64,000 bases of DNA from Croceicoccus hydrothermalis (GCF_022378335.1 NZ_JAIQCI010000002.1:1-64000), one strand, 5' to 3'; positions 36,846-46,815 are shown, counted from the first letter of the stretch. Made by a program: numbers and translations. The notes: generated by a model not told the origin, from the letters alone.

Positions 36846-39317
36846 ATGGAGAGCGCGCCGCTCCCCGTAAATGCCGTCCTGCCCGACCTTGCCGCCGCGC
36901 TGCGAGAGGGGGGCTGGGCCGTGCTGATCGCGCCGCCGGGTGCGGGCAAGACGACGGCGGTCGCCCCGGCCTTGCTGCACGAGCCATGGTGCGACGGCGA
37001 AATCCTCCTGCTCAGCCCGCGCCGGGTCGCCGCGCGCGCCGCCGCCGAACGCATGGCCGAAACGCTGGGCGAACGGGCGGGCGCAACGGTCGGCTATCTT
37101 TCGCGTATGGACAGCCGGACCTCGGCTCTCACCCGCATCACGGTCATGACGGAGGCGATCTTCGTCAATCGCATCGCCGCCGATCCCGAACTGTCCGGCG
37201 TCTCCGCGGTGCTGTTCGACGAGGCGCACGAGCGTCATCTCGATAGCGATCTTGGGCTTGCCCTTGCACTGGAAACGCAATCGGTGCTTCGGCCCGATCT
37301 GCGTCTTTTGGTCATGTCGGCGACGATCGACGGCGCGCGCTTCGCACAGACGATGGGCGGCGCCCCGGTGATCGAGAGCGAGGGCAAGATCCATCCCCTT
37401 ACCATCGAACATATTGGCGCGCGGGCGGAATTGCGGCTGGAGGATCAGGTGGCGGGTGCGGTTCGCCGCGCCTGGAGCGAGACAGAGGCGGACCGCGATA
37501 TTCTCGCCTTCCTGCCCGGCGTACGAGAGATCGAGCGGGCGATGGACACGGTGACGGCGGCGCTGCCGGGCGCGCTCGTCCTGCCGCTCCACGGACAGGT
37601 GGACCCGGCGGAGCAGCGCCGTGCGTTGCGCCGCGACGGGGGCGGGCGGCGGCGCATCGTTCTCGCCACGGCAATTGCGGAAACCTCGCTCACGCTCGAC
37701 GGGGTTTCGGTCGTCGTCGATGCGGGATTGTCGCGCCGCCCCGAATTCGACCGGGAGGCGGGCCTGACCCGGCTCGTCACCGTGCGCGCCAGCCGCGCCG
37801 CGATTGCACAGCGGGCGGGCCGCGCCGCACGGCAGCGGCCCGGCACCTGCTATCGCATGTGGGAGGCCGCGGCGGAGGGCGGGTTCGAGCCCTACGATCC
37901 GCCGGAAATCGCGACGGCCGATCTTGCGCCGCTGCTCCTCACGCTGATGCGGTGGGGGAGCGGGGCGGACGAATTGCGCTGGCTCGACCCGCCGCCCGCC
38001 GCCGCGCTCTCCGCCGCGCGGGGAAGGTTGGAAATGCTGGGCGCGCTCGACGCAGAGGGGCGGCTGACGGCGCATGGTGCCGATCTCGATCGCATGGGGA
38101 TCGAGCCGGCGCTTGCCGCGATGGTGCTGTTCGGGGCGCGGCACGATGCGGCGGAAACGGCGGCGCGGATCGCGCTGCTGTTGCAGGAGCGCGGTCTGGG
38201 CGGCGGGGGCGAGGATCTGGCTGCGCGGCTGTCGCGGTGGAACGCCGCGCGCGGGGCGCGGGCCGATGCCAGCCGCAAGCTCGCCGCCCGGTGGGCGCGT
38301 CGGGCCGAAAGCCTCGTAAAGGCGGAGCGGGCGGGCACGGGCGATGTCCCGCCGCCGGGCATCTTGCTCGCCCATGCGTTTCCCGACAGGGTCGCGCGGG
38401 CGCGGGGCACGAATGGCGAAGACTGGCTGACCGCGGGCGGGCGCGGATTGCGGCTCGACCCGCTCTCGACATTGGCGCGGGCGGAATGGCTGGCGGTCGG
38501 CGAGGCACAGGGGCACGCGGGCGGGGCGCGCATCATGGCGGCGGCGCAGATCGAGGCGGAGGATGTCGAACGCTGGCTCGGCGACCGGATAGAACGGCGC
38601 CGCGATCTGCGCTGGAACGAGGGGCGGGCGGAGGCGCGCCTGCAACGCCGGATGGGCCGGATCGTGCTGGCCGAAGGGCCGGACCCTGATCCCGATGCGG
38701 CGGCGATTGCGGCCATGATGGTGGCGCGCGTGGCGCAGGGCGGGCTCCACCTGTTGCCGTTGGGCCGCGCGGCGCATGGCCTGTTGGCGCGCGCGCGTTT
38801 TGCAGGGATCGACACGCTGTCGGACGAGGCTTTGCGCGCCGAGACGGACACATGGCTCGCGCCGCTGTTGCTGGGCAAGCGAAGTTTCGACGCGCTCGAT
38901 CCGCGTGGATTGCATGATGCCCTGCGTGCGCGGCTCGATTGGCAGGCGCAGCAGACGCTCGACCGCGTGGCGCCGGCGAACTTCACCTCGCCCGCCGGGA
39001 CGAGCCATGCCATCGATTACGAAGCGGAAGGCGGCCCGCAGGTCGAATTGCGGGTGCAGGCGCTGTTCGGGCTGGACACCCATCCGCAATTCGGCAGCCC
39101 GCCGCGCCCGCTGCTCCTGCAACTCACCTCACCCGCGGGCCGGCCGATCCAGGCGACGCGCGACCTCCCCGCATTCTGGCGCGGGAGCTGGGCCGATGTG
39201 CGCCGCGAAATGAAGGGCCGCTACCCCCGCCACCGCTGGCCCGAAAGGCCGTGGGAGGAGGAGGCCAGTCTCAAGACCCGCAACGCTTTCGAAGGGCGGG
39301 GCCGATCCCGCGCTTGA
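36846..39317 (+). CDS. hrpB: ATP-dependent helicase HrpB
   Basis: This DEAH-box RNA helicase of 823 residues has Walker A PPGAGKTTAV, DEAHERHLD, SATIDGARFAQ, the HrpB run VLPLHGQVDPAEQRRAL, RAGRAARQRPGTCYRMWE, and the HrpB C-terminal domain (NFTSPAGTSHAIDYEAEGGPQVELRVQALFG). HrpB is widespread and its cell role is only partly known. It is adjacent to the polyprenyl synthase and may be cotranscribed. Confidence 0.95.
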   Translation: MESAPLPVNAVLPDLAAALREGGWAVLIAPPGAGKTTAVAPALLHEPWCDGEILLLSPRRVAARAAAERMAETLGERAGATVGYLSRMDSRTSALTRITVMTEAIFVNRIAADPELSGVSAVLFDEAHERHLDSDLGLALALETQSVLRPDLRLLVMSATIDGARFAQTMGGAPVIESEGKIHPLTIEHIGARAELRLEDQVAGAVRRAWSETEADRDILAFLPGVREIERAMDTVTAALPGALVLPLHGQVDPAEQRRALRRDGGGRRRIVLATAIAETSLTLDGVSVVVDAGLSRRPEFDREAGLTRLVTVRASRAAIAQRAGRAARQRPGTCYRMWEAAAEGGFEPYDPPEIATADLAPLLLTLMRWGSGADELRWLDPPPAAALSAARGRLEMLGALDAEGRLTAHGADLDRMGIEPALAAMVLFGARHDAAETAARIALLLQERGLGGGGEDLAARLSRWNAARGARADASRKLAARWARRAESLVKAERAGTGDVPPPGILLAHAFPDRVARARGTNGEDWLTAGGRGLRLDPLSTLARAEWLAVGEAQGHAGGARIMAAAQIEAEDVERWLGDRIERRRDLRWNEGRAEARLQRRMGRIVLAEGPDPDPDAAAIAAMMVARVAQGGLHLLPLGRAAHGLLARARFAGIDTLSDEALRAETDTWLAPLLLGKRSFDALDPRGLHDALRARLDWQAQQTLDRVAPANFTSPAGTSHAIDYEAEGGPQVELRVQALFGLDTHPQFGSPPRPLLLQLTSPAGRPIQATRDLPAFWRGSWADVRREMKGRYPRHRWPERPWEEEASLKTRNAFEGRGRSRA

Positions 39318-39351
39318 TTTCGGCGGCGGCACGGGGCATCGCAACGGCATT

Positions 39352-39630
39352 ATGGCAGCACGAATCTATCAGCGTCCGAAAAACGCCATGCAGTCGGGGC
39401 GGGCGCGTTCCAGCGACTGGATCCTCGAATTCGAAGCGTCGGAAGCGAAAAAGCCCGACCCGCTCATGGGCTGGGCCGGGTCCGGCGACACGCAGGCGCA
39501 GGTACAGTTGCAGTTCCCCGATTGCGACGCGGCCAAGGCCTACGCCGACAAATACGGGATCGCGGTGCATATCGTGCCGACCCCGCCGCGCCGGCTCAAG
39601 CTGCAGGCCTACGCCGATAATTTTCGCTGA
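39352..39630 (+). CDS. NDUFS4-like complex I accessory subunit
   Basis: This 92-residue protein matches the ETC complex I conserved-region family, with MAARIYQRPKNAMQSGRARSSDWILEFE, DPLMGWAGSGDTQAQVQLQF and KLQAYADNFR. It corresponds to the mitochondrial 18-kDa subunit kept in alphaproteobacteria. It works in respiratory complex I, though the nuo genes are not in this window. Confidence 0.92.
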   Translation: MAARIYQRPKNAMQSGRARSSDWILEFEASEAKKPDPLMGWAGSGDTQAQVQLQFPDCDAAKAYADKYGIAVHIVPTPPRRLKLQAYADNFR

Positions 39631-39660
39631 TCGGTCCGCCGGGACGGTTCCCGGCCGGTC

Positions 39661-40185
39661 CTATTGCCTGAGCGCGATCAGGCCATCCTGATACGCGTTG
39701 CGGCAATCGCTCGCATCGTGCTGTACGTCCTCGACGCGAAGCACGGTCGTGGTCATCGCCTCGCCTTCGAAACGCATGTCGTCGCATTCGCCGTCATTGG
39801 CGAACGCGCCCTCGTCATCGCCCCACGCGATTCGCCGCGCCTCGACGACGCGCTGCTGCAATGCCTCGCTGCGCATGGTGACGCGTTTCTGCTCGAACGC
39901 GACGCGGCAATCGGTTGCGTCGTGGCCGCGATCCTCGTCATTGAGAACGGACGCCATGCCCGGCCCGATGAAACGCATGTCGTCGCATTCGCCGTCGCGC
40001 GCCCATTCGCTGCTGTCGTCCCCGAAATCGGGCGTTTGCGCCATGGCCGAAGGCACCATGCCCAGCATCGTCCCGGCAAGTAGAATGGCGGTGGCCGCGG
40101 TGCGTGAGATCCTGCTCGTTATGGTGGTACCGATTCCCGTTCGTGTCGTGTGCGGGCGATAGCATGTCGGATTGACCCTTGCCAT
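39661..40185 (-). CDS. Exported protein with two DGECDD repeats
   Basis: This protein of 174 residues has a signal peptide (AATAILLAGTMLGMVPSAMA) and two copies of a Cys-containing repeat: DSSEWARDGECDDMRFIGPG ... DATDCR and DEGAFANDGECDDMRFEGEA ... DASDCR, about 50 residues apart. Each repeat has two Cys and a dense acidic cluster, suggesting a disulphide and perhaps metal binding. I do not recognise a named family. The gene is divergent from the SRP RNA and dnaX. Confidence 0.75.
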   Translation of the reverse strand: MARVNPTCYRPHTTRTGIGTTITSRISRTAATAILLAGTMLGMVPSAMAQTPDFGDDSSEWARDGECDDMRFIGPGMASVLNDEDRGHDATDCRVAFEQKRVTMRSEALQQRVVEARRIAWGDDEGAFANDGECDDMRFEGEAMTTTVLRVEDVQHDASDCRNAYQDGLIALRQ

Positions 40186-40213
40186 TCATTGCGCGGATCG
40201 GCATATCGCGGAT

Positions 40214-40303
40214 CGGGAGTCGGGTGGACGTTCGCGTTCGCCAACCTGGTCAGGTCCGGAAGGAAGCAGCCACAACGGATTGCTGCGGGTCGCCCGGCTC
40301 CTT
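40214..40303 (+). ncRNA. ffs: Signal recognition particle RNA (4.5S type)
   Basis: The core GGTCAGGTCCGGAAGGAAGC, the near-universal SRP RNA apex, occurs at about 40249-40268. The flanks GGGAGTCGGGTG (from 40215) and CGCCCGGCTCCT (to 40302) pair along their full length and close a single long hairpin. It lies just upstream of dnaX, its common position in alphaproteobacteria. Ends are estimated from pairing. Confidence 0.93.
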
Positions 40304-40420
40304 ACTCACCTCATATCCGATGCAATACGGGCCGATGCCTGCCCGCACCCGTCGAGCTATCCGCAGTTTGCATGTTTGCGCCCTTCGACATTGGGGGGCG
40401 ATCACACTACATTGCGGATC

Positions 40421-42205
40421 ATGGCCGATTCATCCGATATCTTTGGCGCTGGCGATGCTGCTCCGGCGCCGCCCCCGCGCGATCCCGACATGGCGGACGA
40501 TGCCCTGGGCCTTGGGCTGGGCGAACGGGCAACGCCGCCCGCGCCGGATCCGGCACAACCCTATCGCGTCCTGGCGCGCAAGTACCGGCCGCAGACCTTC
40601 GGTCAGCTCATCGGGCAGGATGCCATGGTGCAGACGCTGGCCAATGCGATCCGGCGCGACCGGCTCGCGCATGCGTTCCTGATGACGGGCGTGCGCGGGG
40701 TGGGCAAGACGAGCACCGCGCGCCTGATTGCCAAGGCGCTGAACTGCATCGGACCCGACGGGCAGGGCGGGCCGACGATCGACCCGTGCGGAATATGCGA
40801 ACCGTGCGTCGCCATTGCCGAGGGGCGCCACATCGACGTGATCGAGATGGACGCGGCGAGCCACACCGGCGTCGACGACGTGCGCGAGATTATCGAGGCG
40901 GTGCGCTATTCCGCCGTATCGGCCCGCTACAAGATATACATCATCGACGAAGTGCACATGTTGTCGCGCAATGCGTTCAACGCGCTTCTGAAAACGCTGG
41001 AGGAACCGCCGGCGCATGTGAAATTCCTGTTCGCCACGACCGAGGTGGACAAGCTTCCGGTGACGGTCTTGTCCCGGACGCAGCGGTTCGACCTGCGCCG
41101 TATCACCGCGCCCATGTTGCAGGCGCATTTCGCATGGGTCTGCGCGCAGGAAGAGGTCGAGGCGGAGGATGAGGCGCTGTCCATGATCGCCGCCGCCGCC
41201 GAGGGATCGGTGCGCGACGGGCTGTCGATCCTCGACCAGGCGATCGCCCATGCCGACATGGCGAGCGAGGGCGAAACCACCCGCGTTACCGCGGATCAGG
41301 TGCGCGACATGCTCGGCCTCGCCGACAAGGGGGTGCAACGCCGCTTGCTTTCGGCGGTCCTGTCGGGCGACGGGGCGGGGCTGCTCGATCTGGTCGACCG
41401 TCAATATGCGCTTGGCGTGGAGCCGGTGGCCCTGATGCGCGGACAGATGGAGCTGGTCCACCGCATCACGCTCGCGCAGCTGGCGCGCGGCGCCGCCGAT
41501 GCACCGTCGGCGGAGGAGCGCGCACAAATCGAACAATGGGCAGGAACGCTCGGCGCGGCGCAATTGCACCGGCTCTGGCAATTGCTGCTCAAAGGGCATG
41601 ACGAGGTGCGGACCGCGCCCGATCCGCTCGTCGCGGCGCAGATGGCCTTGCTTCGGATCCTGCATGCCGCCGACATGCCCGATCCCGGCACGCTGATGCG
41701 CAGGCTGGACGAGATCGCGGCCCGGCCGGCCATTGGTACGGCTGGCGGCGATGGCAATGTGCAAGGCTCCGTAACGGGTACCATCCCCGCCCCCGCCGCG
41801 GTGGCACGACCCGCTCCGGAATGGACCGATCTCATCGAACAGGTGGAGGATGTCGGCCAGTTGCGCGTGGGGCAGATCATGCGGGACTGGATCCGGGTGG
41901 CGGAACTGCGGCACGGGATGCTGCGCTACGCCACCGTGCCCGGCTATGGAGAGGATTTCGCGCCCGAACTGCGCGACGCGCTCTATCGCGCCACGGGGGA
42001 GCGATGGGAGCTGCACCGCGCGGACGAGGGCGAGGCGACGCGCCCCTCGCTGGCCGAGATCGCGCGCGCAAAGGCGGAGGACGAAGCCCGCATCGTGCGC
42101 GAGGCGCCTTTGGTGAAGGCGGCGCTTTCCGCCTTTCCCGAAGCGCGGCTCATGGACGAGGCGGAAGTGCAGCAGATGGACGAGCGGCGTTTCAAACGCG
42201 CCTGA
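40421..42205 (+). CDS. dnaX: DNA polymerase III subunit tau/gamma
   Basis: This clamp-loader ATPase of about 594 residues carries YRPQTFGQLIGQ, Walker A GVRGVGKTSTARLIAK, a zinc cluster C-x8-C-x2-C-x2-C (region CIGPDGQGGPTIDPCGICEPC), DEVHMLSRNAFNALLKTLEEPP and SRTQRFDLRRI. I start at the ATG at 40421 (MADSSDIFG). The longer frame runs through the SRP RNA. It is followed by ybaB. Confidence 0.95.
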   Translation: MADSSDIFGAGDAAPAPPPRDPDMADDALGLGLGERATPPAPDPAQPYRVLARKYRPQTFGQLIGQDAMVQTLANAIRRDRLAHAFLMTGVRGVGKTSTARLIAKALNCIGPDGQGGPTIDPCGICEPCVAIAEGRHIDVIEMDAASHTGVDDVREIIEAVRYSAVSARYKIYIIDEVHMLSRNAFNALLKTLEEPPAHVKFLFATTEVDKLPVTVLSRTQRFDLRRITAPMLQAHFAWVCAQEEVEAEDEALSMIAAAAEGSVRDGLSILDQAIAHADMASEGETTRVTADQVRDMLGLADKGVQRRLLSAVLSGDGAGLLDLVDRQYALGVEPVALMRGQMELVHRITLAQLARGAADAPSAEERAQIEQWAGTLGAAQLHRLWQLLLKGHDEVRTAPDPLVAAQMALLRILHAADMPDPGTLMRRLDEIAARPAIGTAGGDGNVQGSVTGTIPAPAAVARPAPEWTDLIEQVEDVGQLRVGQIMRDWIRVAELRHGMLRYATVPGYGEDFAPELRDALYRATGERWELHRADEGEATRPSLAEIARAKAEDEARIVREAPLVKAALSAFPEARLMDEAEVQQMDERRFKRA

Positions 42206-42251
42206 AGCCCCTATATACCCATCCTATGACAGGCACGACAGGAGCCAGACG

Positions 42252-42596
42252 ATGAAATCGATGGAAGAAATGATCCAGGCCGCGCAGCAGGCCGCAGAAA
42301 CGATTCAGAAGCAGATGAACGAGGCGCAGGCCACGCTCGACAATATCGAGGTCGAAGGTGTTTCGGGCGGCGGCATGGTCAAGATCCGCAGCACGGCGAA
42401 GGGCCGCATTCTGGGCGTGTCGATCGACGACAGCCTGATGGTGAAGGAGGACAAGCAGATGCTGGAGGACCTCATCACAGCTGCCTTCAACGATTGCCGC
42501 ACACGCGCCGACGCCCGCGCGAACGAGGAGATGCAGAAGGTGCAGTCGCAGGCGGGCCTGCCGCCGGGCTTCGACCTTTCCAAGCTCGGTCTCTGA
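42252..42596 (+). CDS. YbaB/EbfC nucleoid-associated protein
   Basis: This 114-residue DNA-binding dimer has the family pattern MEEMIQAAQQAAETIQKQMNEAQATLDNIEVEGVSGGGMVKI and ends AGLPPGFDLSKLGL. It follows dnaX by 46 bases, a conserved arrangement. A GGAG-type ribosome-binding site lies directly upstream. Confidence 0.95.
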   Translation: MKSMEEMIQAAQQAAETIQKQMNEAQATLDNIEVEGVSGGGMVKIRSTAKGRILGVSIDDSLMVKEDKQMLEDLITAAFNDCRTRADARANEEMQKVQSQAGLPPGFDLSKLGL

Positions 42597-42714
42597 TCGC
42601 GGGCGGGGATGCCCGCCGTGGTTGCACCTGTGCGATACTGCACCATATTGGATACGGATCGTAATGCGCGCGCCGGCCGATTGGCGTAAGCGCCACTGAA
42701 TGGAAAATATCTGG

Positions 42715-45141
42715 ATGAGTTCCTACCCGCTTCTACCCTTGCGCGACATCGTCGTATTTCCCGGCATGGTCGTGCCGCTTTTCGTCGGACGTGAAAAATC
42801 CGTCGCCGCGCTGGAGGCTGCGATGGCCGCGCCGGATGCGGACGATGCGGATGGGGACGAAGACGCATCGGGCAAGCAGATCATGCTGGTCTCGCAGATC
42901 GATCCGGCCTGCGACGATCCGGCGGCGGACGACCTTTACGACATGGGCGTGGTCGCGACCGTGCTGCAATTGCTGAAACTGCCGGACGGTACCGTTCGCG
43001 TGCTGGTCGAGGGGCAGGAACGCGCGGCGCTGAACGCGGTCGAGGATACAGGCGCCATGGTCCGCGCCGAGGTCGAGGTGCTCGACGAGATCACCGCATC
43101 GGGCAGCGAGGTCGCCGCCCTCATGCGCCAGGTGATGGAGCAGTTCGACGATTATGCGAAGCTGAACAAGAAGCTGTCGGCCGACGCGGGCGAGCAGCTG
43201 GCCGAAATCGACGATGCCTCGCGGCTCGCCGATGCGGTCGCCGCGAACATCGCCGCCAAGGTCAGCGACAAGCAGGCGATGCTGACCGAGCGCGACCCGG
43301 TGAAGCGGTTGGAGATGGGGCTGTCCTTCATGGAGGGCGAGCTCGGTGTGTTGCAGGTCGAACGCCGCATCCGTGGCCGTGTGAAGCGGCAGATGGAAAA
43401 GACGCAGCGCGAATATTACCTCAACGAGCAATTGAAGGCGATTCAGTCCGAACTGGGCGGCGAGGGCGAGGATGGCGACGAGCTGTCCGAACTGGCCGAG
43501 AAGATCGAGAAGACGAAGCTGTCCAAGGAGGCAAAGGCAAAGGCCAATGCCGAGTTGAAGAAGCTGAAGGCGATGCAGCCGATGAGCGCGGAGGCCACCG
43601 TCATCCGCAACTATCTCGACGTGCTGCTGGGTCTGCCGTGGGGCAAGAAGTCCAAGGTCAAGAAGGACATAGCCAAGGCGCAGGAAGTGCTCGATGCTGA
43701 TCACTATGCGCTGGAAAAGGTGAAGGACCGGATCGTCGAATATCTCGCCGTGCAGGCACGCACCAACAAGCTGAAGGGGCCGATCCTGTGTCTTGTCGGA
43801 CCGCCGGGCGTGGGCAAGACGTCGCTCGGCCGTTCGATTGCGCGCGCGACGGGTCGCGAATTCGTGCGGCAGTCGCTGGGCGGTGTGCGCGACGAGGCTG
43901 AGATACGCGGCCACAGGCGTACCTATATCGGCTCGCTTCCGGGCAATATCGTCACTAATCTGAAGAAGGCGGGGGCCTCCAATCCGCTCTTCCTGCTCGA
44001 CGAGATCGACAAGCTGGGGCAGGATTTCCGCGGCGATCCGGCCTCGGCCCTGCTAGAGGTGCTGGACCCTGAACAGAACGCGAAGTTTCAGGATCATTAC
44101 CTCGAAGTCGACTACGATCTGTCCGACGTGATGTTCGTGTGCACCGCCAACTCGCTCAACCTGCCTCAGCCTTTGCTCGACCGGATGGAGATCATTCGCC
44201 TCGAAGGATATACCGAGGATGAGAAGGTCGAGATTGCCGAGCGCCACCTGATCGAGAAGCAGGTCGAGCAGCACGGGCTTACCGAAGGGGAATTTACCCT
44301 GACGCAGGAAGGGCTGCGTGACCTTATTCGCTATTATACCCGGGAGGCCGGGGTCCGCACGCTGGAACGTGAGATCGCACGACTGGCGCGCAAGAGCCTG
44401 CGCAAGATTTTGGAAGGCGAGGTGAAGAGCGTCACCATCACGCCGGAAAACCTGGGCGAGTTCGCCGGCGTGCGCAAGTTCCGTCATGGCGTTTCGGACG
44501 AGGAAAACCAGGTCGGCGCGGTCACGGGCCTTGCCTGGACCGAAGTGGGCGGCGAATTGCTGACCATCGAAAGCGTCACCGTCCCCGGCAAGGGGCAGGT
44601 CCGCACCACCGGCAAGCTGGGCGAGGTGATGAACGAGAGCGTGCAGGCGGCTTTCAGCTTCGTGAAGGCGCGCGCACCCGCCTATGGCATCAAGCCGTCG
44701 ATCTTCCTGCGCAAGGATATCCACATCCACCTTCCCGAAGGTGCGGTGCCCAAGGACGGGCCGAGCGCGGGCGTCGGCATGGTCACCTCGATCATTTCCA
44801 CACTGACCGGCATCCCGGTGCGTGCGGATGTCGCCATGACGGGCGAGGTGACATTGCGCGGCCGCGTGCTGGCGATTGGCGGGTTGAAGGAAAAATTGCT
44901 CGCGGCATTGCGCGGGGGGATCACCACTGTCCTCATCCCCGAGGAGAACCGCAAGGACCTGGCCGAAATACCGGCAAACATTACCGAGCGGCTCGAAATT
45001 CTCCCGGTTTCGCATGTGGACGAGGTGCTCGCCCGCGCCTTGTCCGAACCGACCGAGATGATCGACTGGAGCGAGGCGGACGATCTTGCCACCCAGCCGG
45101 CACCGATCGGCACGGCGGGAACGGCACCTACCGCGCATTAA
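42715..45141 (+). CDS. lon: ATP-dependent protease Lon
   Basis: This protease of about 808 residues has an N-terminal substrate domain beginning [17 protein letters not shown], Walker [16 protein letters not shown], Walker [10 protein letters not shown], and the Ser-Lys catalytic dyad in [11 protein letters not shown] and [12 protein letters not shown] prefer the ATG at 42715, where the family sequence begins; an in-frame ATG five codons upstream (42700) is possible. It ends in an intrinsic terminator. Confidence 0.96.
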   Translation: MSSYPLLPLRDIVVFPGMVVPLFVGREKSVAALEAAMAAPDADDADGDEDASGKQIMLVSQIDPACDDPAADDLYDMGVVATVLQLLKLPDGTVRVLVEGQERAALNAVEDTGAMVRAEVEVLDEITASGSEVAALMRQVMEQFDDYAKLNKKLSADAGEQLAEIDDASRLADAVAANIAAKVSDKQAMLTERDPVKRLEMGLSFMEGELGVLQVERRIRGRVKRQMEKTQREYYLNEQLKAIQSELGGEGEDGDELSELAEKIEKTKLSKEAKAKANAELKKLKAMQPMSAEATVIRNYLDVLLGLPWGKKSKVKKDIAKAQEVLDADHYALEKVKDRIVEYLAVQARTNKLKGPILCLVGPPGVGKTSLGRSIARATGREFVRQSLGGVRDEAEIRGHRRTYIGSLPGNIVTNLKKAGASNPLFLLDEIDKLGQDFRGDPASALLEVLDPEQNAKFQDHYLEVDYDLSDVMFVCTANSLNLPQPLLDRMEIIRLEGYTEDEKVEIAERHLIEKQVEQHGLTEGEFTLTQEGLRDLIRYYTREAGVRTLEREIARLARKSLRKILEGEVKSVTITPENLGEFAGVRKFRHGVSDEENQVGAVTGLAWTEVGGELLTIESVTVPGKGQVRTTGKLGEVMNESVQAAFSFVKARAPAYGIKPSIFLRKDIHIHLPEGAVPKDGPSAGVGMVTSIISTLTGIPVRADVAMTGEVTLRGRVLAIGGLKEKLLAALRGGITTVLIPEENRKDLAEIPANITERLEILPVSHVDEVLARALSEPTEMIDWSEADDLATQPAPIGTAGTAPTAH

Positions 45142-45168
45142 AGCCGGTTTCTGGCGCGAAAAATAATT

Positions 45169-45203
45169 CCGCGATGCGGCAACAATGCTGCATCGCGGTT
45201 TTT
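45169..45203 (+). terminator. Rho-independent terminator of lon
   Basis: The arms CCGCGATGC (45169-45177) and GCATCGCGG (45190-45198) form a 9-bp stem, followed by TTTTT. It lies 27 bases past the lon stop codon. Confidence 0.9.
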
Positions 45204-45247
45204 CGTGCGCGATGTTGCCCGATGACGACTCTTTGCTGCGAACGGAT

Positions 45248-45295
45248 CCAAAATCGCATCTTTTCCGCGATTTTGGCGCGGATTTGCCTTTGACA
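45248..45295 (+). promoter_or_regulatory. Perfect inverted repeat plus -35-like TTGACA upstream of hupB
   Basis: CCAAAATCGC (45248-45257) and GCGATTTTGG (45267-45276) are perfect 10-bp inverted copies with a 9-base spacer and no T-run after them. TTGACA (45290-45295) follows, though the -10 element 17 bases later (TCCATT) is weak. The hairpin is either an operator or a second transcription stop after lon; the promoter call is tentative. Confidence 0.4.
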
Positions 45296-45405
45296 CGCTG
45301 GCCGAAAACCGCTCCATTCCGTGCGTCTTAGGGGCGATTCATTATCGAGCCGCCCGTTAGGGTCACAAGTTTTACTAGCCAATCATACAAGGGGGTTTTC
45401 GAACC

Positions 45406-45678
45406 ATGAACAAGAACGAGCTGATTAGCCAGGTTGCCGATGCGAGCGCCCTGTCGCGTAACGATGCGACCAAGGCGGTCGAAAGCGTTTTCGACGTCAT
45501 CACCGAGGCGCTCGCCAAGGGTGACGAAGTGCGTCTCGTCGGTTTCGGCACGTTTTCGGTCGCAGAACGCAAGGCGTCGACCGGCCGTAATCCGCGCACC
45601 GGCGAACCGATGGAAATCAAGGCCTCGACCCAGCCAAAGTTCAAGGCCGGCAAGGGTCTGAAGGACGCCGTCAACTAA
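45406..45678 (+). CDS. hupB: HU-family DNA-binding protein
   Basis: This 90-residue histone-like protein has MNKNELISQVADASALSRNDATKAVESVFDVI and the DNA-binding arm signature GFGTFSVAERKASTGRNPRTGE. It compacts the chromosome and bends DNA. It sits after lon, a common order, but with its own upstream region of 264 bases and its own terminator. Confidence 0.97.
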   Translation: MNKNELISQVADASALSRNDATKAVESVFDVITEALAKGDEVRLVGFGTFSVAERKASTGRNPRTGEPMEIKASTQPKFKAGKGLKDAVN

Positions 45679-45700
45679 GACGCGCATTCATCGCACATGA

Positions 45701-45736
45701 AAAACCGCGCGAGGGCATCGGCCTTCGCGCGGTTTT
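45701..45736. terminator. Bidirectional terminator between hupB and rlmB
   Basis: AAAACCGCGCGAGGGC (45701-45716) pairs with GCCTTCGCGCGGTTTT (45721-45736) over 16 positions, with one G-U pair and a loop of ATCG. Because it has A's on the left and T's on the right it can stop transcription from both sides of the convergent hupB and rlmB genes. Confidence 0.93.
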
Positions 45737-45756
45737 CATTGCGCGTCATGCGCGTG

Positions 45757-46572
45757 TCAGTTTTCGGGCAAATCCCGCATCGCGCAGGCATAGAGGCTTA
45801 TCGCCGCGGCATTCGACACGTTCAGGCTTTCCACCGCAGTCGCGATCGGCAGCCGCGCGATCTGATCGCAATGCTGCCCGATATTATGGCGCAGCCCGTC
45901 ACCTTCCGCGCCCAGCACCAAAGCCACCGGTCCGGTCGTCAGCGCGTCGGCAAGCGTCGCCTCACCATCGCCGTCGAGCCCGATGCGCCAGTATCCGGCC
46001 TCCGCCAGATCGTCGAGCGCACGCGAGAGATTGACCACGCGCACCCAAGGCAGAGTTTCCAGCGCCCCCGATGCCGATTTTGCCAGCACGCCCGATTCGG
46101 GCGGGGCATGCCGGTCCTGCGTCACGATGCAGGCCGCGCCGAACGCGGCGGCGGATCGCATGATCGCGCCCACGTTATGCGGATCGGTCACATGATCGAG
46201 CACCACGACAGGCGCGCCCGGCTCTCCCAATGCGACATCGTCGAGAAACATGTCGTCGAGCGGTTCGCATTCCACGACCAGGTTTTGATGCGGCGCATCG
46301 CGCGCGACCAGCCGCGCCATATCGGTATTCTGCGCATATTCGACGCGCACATTCTGCGACAGCTCGATCTGCTCCTCCTCGAGCATTGCGTCGATCGCCT
46401 CGCGCGTGCCCCACAGTTTCAGGATCGTGCGATCGTCGTTGGCCAGTGCCGCCGCGACCGCATGCCGGCCCCAGAAGCGCACCGCCCCTTTCGACGCTCG
46501 CCCACTGCCGCGTCCGCCCTGCATCCGGCCGGCGCGTCCGCGCAGTGCTTTTTTCTCGCCTTTTTTCGCCAT
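45757..46572 (-). CDS. rlmB: 23S rRNA 2'-O-methyltransferase, RlmB type (SpoU family)
   Basis: This 271-residue SpoU-family enzyme has a Lys/Arg-rich N-terminal tail, the substrate-binding domain (VRFWGRHAVAAALAN), and the knotted catalytic domain with VVLDHVTDPHNVGAIMRSAAAFG, LVLGAEGDGLR and ESLNVSNAAAISLYA. It methylates 23S rRNA at G2251 in E. coli. The ATG at 46572 (MAKKGEKK) is used; the frame extends upstream into the tRNA-Tyr region and is not coding there. Confidence 0.93.
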   Translation of the reverse strand: MAKKGEKKALRGRAGRMQGGRGSGRASKGAVRFWGRHAVAAALANDDRTILKLWGTREAIDAMLEEEQIELSQNVRVEYAQNTDMARLVARDAPHQNLVVECEPLDDMFLDDVALGEPGAPVVVLDHVTDPHNVGAIMRSAAAFGAACIVTQDRHAPPESGVLAKSASGALETLPWVRVVNLSRALDDLAEAGYWRIGLDGDGEATLADALTTGPVALVLGAEGDGLRHNIGQHCDQIARLPIATAVESLNVSNAAAISLYACAMRDLPEN

Positions 46573-46729
46573 GTTCTCGCGCCTCGTTCCGATTTGTGCG
46601 CCGCCTGTGCCAGCCTGCCTGTTGACAGGCAAGCGCAGCTTCGCCAAAGGGTGCGCCTCTCGGCCGGACGGACCTTCGAGGTTCGTCGCTTTTGAAGGGG
46701 CAGATGCCCCATCGATACGGCACCGGTGT

Positions 46730-46815
46730 GGACAGGTGGCCGAGTGGTTAAAGGCAGCAGACTGTAAATCTGCCCGCGCAAGCGTACGCTGGTTCGAATC
46801 CAGCCCTGTCCACCA
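46730..46815 (+). tRNA. tRNA-Tyr (anticodon GTA)
   Basis: The acceptor arms GGACAGG and CCTGTCC pair, the anticodon loop CTGTAAA gives GUA, a class II variable arm is present, and the T-loop GGTTCGAATCC and CCA are encoded. Length is 86 bases. An integrase gene begins about 200 bases downstream, so this gene is the likely integration site. Confidence 0.96.
46792..46815 (+). other. Probable attachment site (attL) at the 3' end of tRNA-Tyr
   Basis: The 3' part of tRNA-Tyr, from the T-loop to CCA, is the usual crossover region for tRNA-integrating tyrosine recombinases, and the integrase follows directly. The tRNA remains intact, as expected when the element regenerates the 3' end. No second copy was seen in the window, so the other end should lie beyond 64000. 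Exact ends are inferred. Confidence 0.45.

Noticed and set aside
36687-39122. 811-codon minus-strand frame opposite hrpB
   Set aside because: Composition is typical of an antisense shadow (Arg/Pro/Ala), without any motif. hrpB on the plus strand has all helicase motifs.
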